Assembly: GCA_016281165.1 (NCBI GenBank)
Contig: JAEEIC010000120.1
Span: 1-5,399, forward strand
DNA from: Bacillota bacterium
Lineage (GTDB): Bacteria > Bacillota > Clostridia > Peptostreptococcales > Anaerovoracaceae
Length of the DNA: 5,399 bases
Direction: 5' to 3'
The notes under the pieces were generated by a model. The model was not told where the DNA came from. It was given only the letters and a program-made list of their open reading frames with translations, and did not search any database. Below are positions 1 to 5,399 of this stretch, piece by piece (position 1 is the stretch's first letter; each line of letters begins with the position of its first letter). The position numbers and the translations under genes are program-made.

Positions 1-905
1 AGGGCGTCATCAGCTACATGGGCGGCAAGGTGGAGTTCATGCACAGAGGCTACTATGGCGGCGTCGATCTGGCCTTCATGGTGCAGGGCATGACCGAGCA
101 CGACCTCGACTTCCGCTGCGGCAAGGGCAACAACGGCTGCCTGGCCAAGACTATCACCTACAAGGGCAAGTCCAGCCACGCCGGCGGCGCCCCGCATCTT
201 GGGATCAACGCCCAGTACGCGGCGATGCTCGGCCTGCAGGCCGTCAACGACCTCAGAGAGACCTTCCAGGAGAAGGACACCATCAGGTTCCACCCGATCA
301 TGAAGGGCGTGAACTGCGCGGTCAACATCATCCCCGACGAGATGGTCATCGAATCCTACGTCAGAGGCAACAACCTCGAGGCCATGAAGAAAGAGAACGA
401 GAAGATCAACAGGGCCCTCGCGGGCGGCGCTCTGGCCATGGGAGCCGGCGTGGTCCTCTGCGACAGGCAGGGCTACGCCCCCGAGTATCACGATCCCCAG
501 TTCATGAAGCTCACCGAGGAGCTCTGCAAGGATCTGGTCGGCGAGGACAGAGTCAAGTTCAACTATGAGTCGATCAGCACCGGTTCCTCCGACTTCGGCG
601 ACCTCACCTGCGTCATGCCCGGCGTGCAGATCCACTGCGGCGGCGCCATCGGCACCGGCCACGGCATCGACTACTTCGTCGAGAGCCCCGAGAGGCTCTG
701 CATCAACGCGGCCAAGATCCAGATCATGGTAGCCGAAGCCCTGCTCTCCGACGACGCGGCCTGCGCCAAGAAGATCGTCGCCGATTACGTGGCGCCCTAC
801 AAGTCCATCGCCGAGTACTTCGAGTACATGAAGGCCTTCAACCTCGACAAGGACGCCGTCGTCTACGACGAGAACGGCAACGCCACCATCGATTACAAGA
901 ACTAA
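1..905 (+). CDS. M20-family amidohydrolase (AbgB/PM20D2-like), 3' part
   Basis: This is the C-terminal 300 codons of a metallo-amidohydrolase; the reading frame is open from base 3 and the true start lies upstream of the window. M20 enzymes of this kind remove amino acids from N-acylated or dipeptide-like conjugates using one or two metal ions; the exact substrate cannot be read here. Counting from the first visible codon, the lid/dimerisation domain is marked by GKSSHAGGAPHLGINA (His59) and NIIPDE (about 108-113). The return to the catalytic domain is marked by STGSSDFGD (192-200) and GTGHGIDYF (His220, the expected last metal ligand). The usual N-terminal metal ligands (Cys-x-His and the Glu pair) lie outside the window. 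The position that normally carries His in the 'VD-x-x-x-x-x-H' segment reads Gln (Q28). About 50 residues follow the last conserved helix. A hairpin follows the stop codon, so the gene probably ends its own transcript. The family call is confident; the subfamily is less so. Confidence 0.9.
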   Translation, partial: GVISYMGGKVEFMHRGYYGGVDLAFMVQGMTEHDLDFRCGKGNNGCLAKTITYKGKSSHAGGAPHLGINAQYAAMLGLQAVNDLRETFQEKDTIRFHPIMKGVNCAVNIIPDEMVIESYVRGNNLEAMKKENEKINRALAGGALAMGAGVVLCDRQGYAPEYHDPQFMKLTEELCKDLVGEDRVKFNYESISTGSSDFGDLTCVMPGVQIHCGGAIGTGHGIDYFVESPERLCINAAKIQIMVAEALLSDDAACAKKIVADYVAPYKSIAEYFEYMKAFNLDKDAVVYDENGNATIDYKN

Positions 906-924
906 CCCGAAAAGGTCCGGGGGA

Positions 925-948
925 GGCGGGCCGTCAGCGCCCGCCTTT
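925..948 (+). terminator. GC-rich hairpin, probable rho-independent terminator after the amidohydrolase gene
   Basis: A perfect 7-bp stem, GGCGGGC (925-931) with GCCCGCC (939-945), closes a 7-base loop. It can be lengthened by A924-T946 and then by G-T and G-C pairs to about 920/950. The tail reads TTTCCCTT, so the T-run is short and interrupted. It lies 20 bases after the stop codon and ahead of the next gene's ribosome binding site. That placement fits a terminator, but the weak T-tract means it may be leaky and let transcription continue into the peptidase genes. Confidence 0.6.
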
Positions 949-968
949 CCCTTGCAAGAGCATCATTC

Positions 969-973
969 AGGAG
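969..973 (+). promoter_or_regulatory. Ribosome binding site of peptidase A
   Basis: AGGAG lies 8 bases before the ATG at 982. It decides the start: an in-frame TTG at 952 would add ten residues that match nothing in the two paralogues and would place this Shine-Dalgarno site inside the coding region. Starting at 982 gives MRKV, the same N-terminus as paralogue B. Confidence 0.85.
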
Positions 974-981
974 AAAAACGT

Positions 982-2880
982 ATGAGAAAAGTAACAGCTG
1001 AAGATCTTTATCAGTTCAAGTTCGTCGCCAGGCCCCAGTGGTCCAATGACGGGAGCAGAGCGGTCTTCACCCTCTTCTCCGCCGACGAGAAGTCCAACGG
1101 CTACAAGGCCGACGCCTGGCTCTCCGAGAACGGGAAGCTGCGCAGACTCACCTCCACCGGCGACGTCAGAGGCGCCCAGTGGCTCGACGACGACACTCTG
1201 GTGTTCCAGGGCCTGAGAGACCCCGAAGACAAGGAAGCCGCCAAGAAGGCTCCCCTCTCCGTCTTCTACGCCCTGAGCATGAAGGGCGGAGAAGCCGAGG
1301 AGTGCCTGCGCGTCCCCATGAAGGTCTCCGATCTCAAGGTCCTCGGCGAGGGCAGGTACGCCTTCGTCGCCGCCTGGGACAATAATAAAGAAAGAGACCC
1401 GGGCTGGGAGGTCTTCGACGAGATCCCCTTCTGGAAGAACGGCGAGGGCTATACCTCCGACACCAGAAAGAGGCTCTTCATCATGGACAAGGGCAAGATC
1501 GTCCCTGTCACCGGCGAGTATGAGCAGGTCACGGGCATGGCCGCCGACGGAGAGAGAGTGCTCTTCGTCACCAGAGACTACAAGTCCGTCATGGGCATGA
1601 CCTCCGGCGTCTATACCTATGTCAACGGCATGAGGAAGACCCTCATCCCCGACGGGACCTGGAGCGTGCACGGAGTGTTCTTCATGGACGGCAAGGCCAT
1701 GGCGGTCATGAGCGACATGAAGGAATACGGAGCCAGCCAGGTGCCCTACTTCTACTGCATCGAGGACGGCAAGCCTGTCCAGCTCTCCACCATGGAGGAG
1801 ACCCCCGTCACCACCGTCGGCGGCGACAGCTCCTTCGGCGGAGGCGCCAAGATGGCGGTCGATCAGGGCTACATCTACTATACCGCTGTCGAGGACAGCT
1901 ATTCGGTCCTCAGGAGGATCAAGGACGGAAAGCTCGAGACCCTGCTCAACGCCCCCGTCTCCCTGGACGCCATCGCCGTGAAGGACGGCAAGGTCCTGGT
2001 CAGCGCGGTCACCCAGCAGAAGCTCTCCGAGCTCTACTGCGTGGAGGACGGCGAGATGAAGCAGCTCAGCTTCTTCAACGAGGAGATGACCGAAAGAGCG
2101 GTCCAGCTGCCCCACCCCGTCACCGCCGTCAGCGACGGCTGGAAGATCAACGGTTACGTGATCTACCCCGCCGACTATGAGGAAGGCAAGACCTATCCCG
2201 CCATCCTCGACATCCACGGCGGCCCGCACGGAGCCTACGGCGCCCAGTACTTCCACGAGATGCAGGTCTGGGCCTCGGCCGGCTACTTCGTCTTCTTCTG
2301 CAACATCAGGGGAGGCGACGGCAGAGGCAACGCCTTCGCCGATCTCAGAGGCCAGTACGGCAAGATCGACTACGACGACATCATGGCCTTCACCGAAGAA
2401 GTCCTCAAGCAGTTCCCGCAGATCGACAGAGAGCGCCTCGGCGTCACCGGCGGCAGCTACGGCGGCTACATGACCAACTGGATCATCGGCCACACCGATC
2501 TCTTCCACGCGGCGGCGGCCCAAAGATCCATCTCCAACTGGATCAGCAAGTTCCTCTGCACCGACAACGGCTACCTCTACAACGCCGAGCTGCTGCAGGG
2601 CAACCCCTGGGACGACCCCGAGAAGCTCTGGTGGCATTCGCCCTTGAAGTACGCGGCCAACGCCAAGACTCCTACCCTCTTCATCCAGTCCGATCAGGAT
2701 TACCGCTGCTGGATGGCCGAGTGCATACAGATGTTCTCGACCCTGAAGCTGCACGGCGTCGACGCCAGGATCTGCCTCTTCCACGGCGAGAACCACAATC
2801 TCTCCAGAGAAGGCAAGCCCAAGAACAGAGTCCGCAGGATCAACGAGATCACCGCCTGGATGGACAAGTATCTTAAATAA
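982..2880 (+). CDS. S9-family serine peptidase, paralogue A (YuxL/acylaminoacyl-peptidase-like)
   Basis: A 632-residue serine peptidase of the prolyl oligopeptidase superfamily, a normal length for single-chain S9C enzymes. Family knowledge: an N-terminal beta-propeller limits access to an alpha/beta-hydrolase domain, so short peptides are cut and folded proteins are spared. Residues 1 to about 380 form the propeller, with repeated strand-turn elements such as DGKLETLL and EDGEMKQL. From SDGW (384) the hydrolase domain is very clear: HGGP at 412-415 (oxyanion region), the nucleophile in GGSYGGYM (Ser492), the acid in DQDYRCW (Asp573) and the base in GENHNLSR (His605), so the triad is complete. 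There is no signal peptide or hydrophobic helix, so a cytosolic location is inferred. The ATG at 982 is chosen for its ribosome binding site and paralogue alignment. The next gene starts 14 bases after its stop, so the two are co-transcribed. Aminopeptidase, oligopeptidase or acylaminoacyl-peptidase activity cannot be told apart from sequence alone. Confidence 0.96.
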   Translation: MRKVTAEDLYQFKFVARPQWSNDGSRAVFTLFSADEKSNGYKADAWLSENGKLRRLTSTGDVRGAQWLDDDTLVFQGLRDPEDKEAAKKAPLSVFYALSMKGGEAEECLRVPMKVSDLKVLGEGRYAFVAAWDNNKERDPGWEVFDEIPFWKNGEGYTSDTRKRLFIMDKGKIVPVTGEYEQVTGMAADGERVLFVTRDYKSVMGMTSGVYTYVNGMRKTLIPDGTWSVHGVFFMDGKAMAVMSDMKEYGASQVPYFYCIEDGKPVQLSTMEETPVTTVGGDSSFGGGAKMAVDQGYIYYTAVEDSYSVLRRIKDGKLETLLNAPVSLDAIAVKDGKVLVSAVTQQKLSELYCVEDGEMKQLSFFNEEMTERAVQLPHPVTAVSDGWKINGYVIYPADYEEGKTYPAILDIHGGPHGAYGAQYFHEMQVWASAGYFVFFCNIRGGDGRGNAFADLRGQYGKIDYDDIMAFTEEVLKQFPQIDRERLGVTGGSYGGYMTNWIIGHTDLFHAAAAQRSISNWISKFLCTDNGYLYNAELLQGNPWDDPEKLWWHSPLKYAANAKTPTLFIQSDQDYRCWMAECIQMFSTLKLHGVDARICLFHGENHNLSREGKPKNRVRRINEITAWMDKYLK

Positions 2881-2884
2881 GGAG
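2879..2884 (+). promoter_or_regulatory. Ribosome binding site of peptidase B, overlapping the stop codon of A
   Basis: AAGGAG begins on the last two bases of the TAA stop of paralogue A and lies 10 bases before the ATG at 2895. The overlap with the upstream stop supports one transcript and possibly translational coupling of A and B. Confidence 0.85.
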
Positions 2885-2894
2885 ACTGTGATAA

Positions 2895-4802
2895 ATGAGA
2901 AAAGTTGATGTAAAAGACATTTACGATTTCAAGTTCGTATCGGCCCCCAGCTTCTCCCCCGCGGGAGACAAGGCCGTCTTCACCGTGGCTCAGGCCTGCG
3001 AGAAGAACAACAACTACAATTACGATCTCTTCCTCCTCGAGGACGGGAAGTATCGCAGACTGACCGGCAGCCATGACGTCAGATCCGCCCTCTGGCTCGA
3101 CAACGACACCCTGCTCTTCTCCTCCATGAGAAAGGCGGAAGACAAGGAGGCCGTGAAGAAGGGCGAAGCCCTGACGGTCTTCTATTCCCTCGATCTCAAG
3201 GGCGGCGAGGCTCAGGAATACATGAGACTGCCCCTCAAGGAAGCCCAGCTCCAGAAGCTCGAAGACGGCAGCTTCGCCTGCGTCGCCAAGTACGACTTCA
3301 GCGGCGAGGACAGCCCCCTCTGCGAAGTTTTTGAAGAGCTGCCCTTCTGGTTCAACGGCATGGGCTACCGCTCCAAGGTCAGGAACCGTCTCTACCTCGT
3401 AAAGGACGGCAAGCCCGAGGCCCTCACCGGCGAGCACGAGAGCGTCTCCTCCTGCAACGTGCACGGAAACGACATCATCATCGTCTCCCACGAGTTCGAG
3501 AACTACCAGGGCACCGACGTGGGCATCAGCCTCTTTAAGAACGGCGAGAGAAAGGTCCTCATCCCCGACGGACCCGCCTGGAGCAGCCACTGGGCAGGCT
3601 TCTGGGGCGAAATCCCCGTCGCGACCATGACCGACGGCAAGCTCCACGGCCGCAACCAGATCGCCGCCATGTACGCCCTCGACGGCGCCGAGCCCAGGCT
3701 CCTCTTCGCCAACGAGGAGGTCATAGGCTCCGGCATCACCGGCGACTCGTCCCTCGGCAGCGGCAAGAAGATAGTCTGCGACGGGAACGATCTCTATTAC
3801 GTGACCGTAGTCGACACCTTCATCGTGATGAGGAAGTTCTCGGGCGGCGAGCTCGAGACCGTTCTCACCGCGACCGGCTCCGTCGACCACATCGACGTGA
3901 AGAACGGCAGGATCCTGGCGACCGGCGTGGCCGAGGACAGGCTCCCCGAGCTCTACGAAGTCAAGAACGGCGCCCTGGTGCGCCTCACCTCCTTCAACGA
4001 GGAGCTCTACACCGAAAGACTCATCGCCAGGCCCGAGAGGCTCAGCGTCAAGAGCGACGGCTGGGATATCAACGGCTATGTCCTGAAGCCCACCGATTAC
4101 GAGGAAGGCAAGACCTATCCCGCCATCATGGACATCCACGGCGGCCCGTTCGCGGCCTTCGGCACCCCCTACTTCCATGAGATGCAGGTCTGGGCGGCCA
4201 AGGGCTACTTCGTGTTCTACTGCAACCCCAGAGGCGGACAGGGACGCGGAGGCGAGTTCGGCGACCTCAGAGGAAAGTACGGCACCATCGACTACGACGA
4301 TCTGATGGCCTTCTGCGACAAGGTCCTCGAAGCCTATCCCATGATCGATAAGAACAGGCTCGGCGTCACCGGCGGCAGCTACGGCGGCTTCATGACCAAC
4401 TGGATCATCGGCCACACCGACAGGTTCCACGCCGCGGCGGCCCAGAGGAGCATCTCCAACTGGGTCAGCTTCTATCTCACCTGCGACATCGGTCCCTGGT
4501 TCGGCAACGACCAGTGCGCCGGCGATCCCTGGAACGACACCGAGAAGCTCTGGTGGCACTCCCCCCTCAAGTACGCCAAGAACGTCAAGACCCCGACCCT
4601 CTTCATCCACTCCGATCAGGACTATCGCTGCTGGATGGCCGAGGGCATCCAGATGTTCAGCGCCATAAAGCTCAACGGCGTCGATACCCGCATGTGGCTC
4701 GCCCACGGCGAGAACCATGAGCTCTCCAGATCCGGCAAGCCCAAGAACAGGGTCCGCCGCATCGAAGAGATCACGGCCTGGATGGACAAATATCTCAAGT
4801 AA
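2895..4802 (+). CDS. S9-family serine peptidase, paralogue B (YuxL/acylaminoacyl-peptidase-like)
   Basis: A 635-residue paralogue of the preceding gene with the same two-domain plan. Residues 1 to about 385 form the beta-propeller, and residues from SDGW (387) onward form the alpha/beta-hydrolase domain. The catalytic residues are visible: HGGP at 415-418, Ser495 in GGSYGGFM, Asp576 in DQDYRCW and His608 in GENHELSR. A hand alignment of the last 249 residues of A and B, which needs no gaps, gives about 185 identities (74%). The propellers look much less alike, roughly two fifths identical by eye. The loop between SISNW and GDPW (524-544) also differs strongly from A. Copy B keeps the DIG element seen in Bacillus YuxL-type enzymes there, which suggests a different substrate preference from A. 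No secretion signal is seen. It is co-transcribed with A; the 88-base gap after it carries a hairpin that may end or attenuate the message before copy C. Confidence 0.96.
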   Translation: MRKVDVKDIYDFKFVSAPSFSPAGDKAVFTVAQACEKNNNYNYDLFLLEDGKYRRLTGSHDVRSALWLDNDTLLFSSMRKAEDKEAVKKGEALTVFYSLDLKGGEAQEYMRLPLKEAQLQKLEDGSFACVAKYDFSGEDSPLCEVFEELPFWFNGMGYRSKVRNRLYLVKDGKPEALTGEHESVSSCNVHGNDIIIVSHEFENYQGTDVGISLFKNGERKVLIPDGPAWSSHWAGFWGEIPVATMTDGKLHGRNQIAAMYALDGAEPRLLFANEEVIGSGITGDSSLGSGKKIVCDGNDLYYVTVVDTFIVMRKFSGGELETVLTATGSVDHIDVKNGRILATGVAEDRLPELYEVKNGALVRLTSFNEELYTERLIARPERLSVKSDGWDINGYVLKPTDYEEGKTYPAIMDIHGGPFAAFGTPYFHEMQVWAAKGYFVFYCNPRGGQGRGGEFGDLRGKYGTIDYDDLMAFCDKVLEAYPMIDKNRLGVTGGSYGGFMTNWIIGHTDRFHAAAAQRSISNWVSFYLTCDIGPWFGNDQCAGDPWNDTEKLWWHSPLKYAKNVKTPTLFIHSDQDYRCWMAEGIQMFSAIKLNGVDTRMWLAHGENHELSRSGKPKNRVRRIEEITAWMDKYLK

Positions 4803-4836
4803 GACCGGGATACGCGAAAGATCTATGACCTGATAA

Positions 4837-4873
4837 TGCTGCCCGGACCCCGTATCCGGGCAGCAGGCATTTT
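4837..4873 (+). terminator. 11-bp perfect hairpin, candidate terminator or attenuator before peptidase C
   Basis: TGCTGCCCGGA (4837-4847) and TCCGGGCAGCA (4855-4865) form a perfect 11-bp stem with a 7-base loop, followed by GGCATTTT. The T-run is only four long and begins five bases after the stem, so this is not a textbook terminator. It may act as a partial terminator, a processing or stability hairpin, or part of a switch controlling copy C. Confidence 0.5.
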
Positions 4874-4879
4874 AAGACG

Positions 4880-4886
4880 AGGAGGT
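4880..4886 (+). promoter_or_regulatory. Strong ribosome binding site of peptidase C
   Basis: AGGAGGT is a full-length Shine-Dalgarno match, four bases before the ATG at 4891 (five from the GGAGG core). It is the strongest of the three sites but the most closely spaced. It fixes the start of the third paralogue. Confidence 0.85.
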
Positions 4887-4890
4887 CAAT

Positions 4891-5399
4891 ATGCGCAGGG
4901 TACAGATAGAAGATATTTACGATTACAGATATGTTTCGGCTCCCGCTCTTTCTCCGGACGGGAAGAAGATCGCCTTCGTGATCAGCCATCCCGACAAAGA
5001 GACAAACTCCCATTTCAGCGATCTTTTCATCTATGAAGACGGAAAGCAGCGGCAGCTGACCCAGAGCCACGACGTGAAGACCGTACTGTGGCTGGACGAC
5101 GAGACCCTGATGTTCCCGTCGATGAGGAGCGAAAAGGACAAAAACGCCGTAAAGGCCGGCGAGCCCCTCACCGTTTTCTACAGCCTGAGCCTCAGGGGAG
5201 GAGACCCCCGCGAATGCCTCAGGCTCCCCTTAAAGGTCGGGAGCATCAAAAAGCTGGCCGACGGCAGCTTCGTATGCCTGGCCAAGTCAGACTTCAGCGG
5301 CGAGGGCGATCCCGGCTGGGAGGTCTTCGAGGAGCTCCCCTTCTGGCACGACGGAGGAACCTATTCCTCCAAGGTCCGAGACAGGCTCTACATCGTGAA
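4891..5399 (+). CDS. S9-family serine peptidase, paralogue C (5' part)
   Basis: The first 169 codons of a third paralogue, cut by the window edge and open to the end. It starts MRRVQIEDIYDYRYVSAP, which lines up without gaps with the starts of A and B. It shares the landmarks of the propeller: SHDV at about 59-62, LTVFYSL near 90, ADGSF near 120, DFSGE near 131, EVFEELPFW at about 141-149 and RLYIV at 165-169. By eye it is closer to B than to A. Only propeller is visible, so the Ser-Asp-His triad cannot be checked; if intact, the gene should run about 1.4 kb further. It lies 88 bases after B, behind a hairpin, so it may be controlled apart from A and B. Its codon use is looser (CGG, CGA, TTA, TCA and more AAA) than that of A and B. 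No signal peptide is seen. Confidence 0.93.
   Translation, partial: MRRVQIEDIYDYRYVSAPALSPDGKKIAFVISHPDKETNSHFSDLFIYEDGKQRQLTQSHDVKTVLWLDDETLMFPSMRSEKDKNAVKAGEPLTVFYSLSLRGGDPRECLRLPLKVGSIKKLADGSFVCLAKSDFSGEGDPGWEVFEELPFWHDGGTYSSKVRDRLYIV

Larger units (their letters stand above)
4803..4890 (+). promoter_or_regulatory. 88-base leader between peptidases B and C with competing inverted repeats
   Basis: This gap contrasts with the 14-base A-B junction. Besides the main hairpin, segment 4808-4814 (GGATACG) is perfectly complementary to 4851-4857, which overlaps the right arm of the main hairpin, so the two pairings exclude each other. UGACCU at 4826-4831 is complementary to AGGUCA at 4883-4888, which covers part of the ribosome binding site of gene C. 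These pairings would suit a regulated leader, but they are inferred from complementarity only. No convincing -35/-10 promoter pair is visible; GATAAT at 4832-4837 resembles a -10 box but has no good -35 partner. Confidence 0.4.

Noticed and set aside
952..981. TTG at 952 as the start of peptidase A
   Set aside because: It would add ten residues with no counterpart in B or C, and the clear AGGAG site lies eight bases before the ATG at 982.
967..4718. Two very long antisense open frames (about 967-2796 and 2700-4718) that resemble each other
   Set aside because: They are the complement of genes A and B in a GC-rich sequence with biased third positions. Their mutual likeness follows from A and B being paralogues. 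Their products are low-complexity strings of Val, Gly, Asp, Glu and Leu with no known motif.
4832..4837. GATAAT as a -10 promoter box for peptidase C
   Set aside because: No TTGACA-like box sits 16-18 bases upstream and there is no extended -10 TG. The implied start would fall inside the hairpin.
4836..5036. Small + strand open frame across the B-C gap and the start of C
   Set aside because: It overlaps the well-supported gene C in another frame, crosses the hairpin, and gives an Arg-rich product without recognisable features.
4795..5070. Antisense open frame of 91 codons over the B-C gap
   Set aside because: It is mostly the complement of gene C's start, has no homologous look, and has no supporting ribosome binding site pattern that outweighs the sense gene.

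Overview
The window is a GC-rich (about 60% by eye), gene-dense bacterial stretch with every gene on the + strand. It holds the 3' end of an M20-family amidohydrolase gene, followed by three tandem paralogues of an S9-family (prolyl oligopeptidase superfamily, YuxL/acylaminoacyl-peptidase-like) serine peptidase. The first two paralogues are complete and the third runs off the right edge. None of the three peptidases shows a signal peptide or membrane segment, so they are most likely cytoplasmic.

Layout: bases 1-905 encode the C-terminal part of the amidohydrolase. A GC-rich hairpin with a short T-rich tail (about 925-948) follows and probably ends or attenuates that transcript. Peptidase A (982-2880) and peptidase B (2895-4802) are only 14 bases apart, and B's ribosome binding site overlaps A's stop codon, so they are almost certainly co-transcribed. 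An 88-base gap with an 11-bp perfect inverted repeat (4837-4865) separates B from peptidase C (4891 onward). That gap has room for attenuation or independent control of C.

How the genes may work together: S9C-type peptidases degrade short peptides that can enter through or beside their beta-propeller. M20 amidohydrolases release amino acids from N-acyl or peptide-like conjugates. A run of three divergent S9 peptidases beside an M20 enzyme fits a cell that imports oligopeptides and ferments amino acids. The most natural host is an anaerobic, peptide- or amino-acid-using bacterium, perhaps a GC-rich member of the Clostridia or Erysipelotrichia or a similar gut or rumen lineage. This placement is an inference from gene content, strong Shine-Dalgarno sites, and unusual codon use (arginine mostly AGA/AGG despite high GC); the genus cannot be named from the sequence.

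I found no RNA genes, mobile elements, CRISPR arrays or phage features. The region looks like metabolic gene content rather than an obviously new system. The points most worth a second look are the three-copy peptidase array with a strongly conserved catalytic domain but divergent propellers and active-site loop, the possible RNA switch in front of copy C, and an apparent His-to-Gln change at a metal-ligand position of the amidohydrolase.
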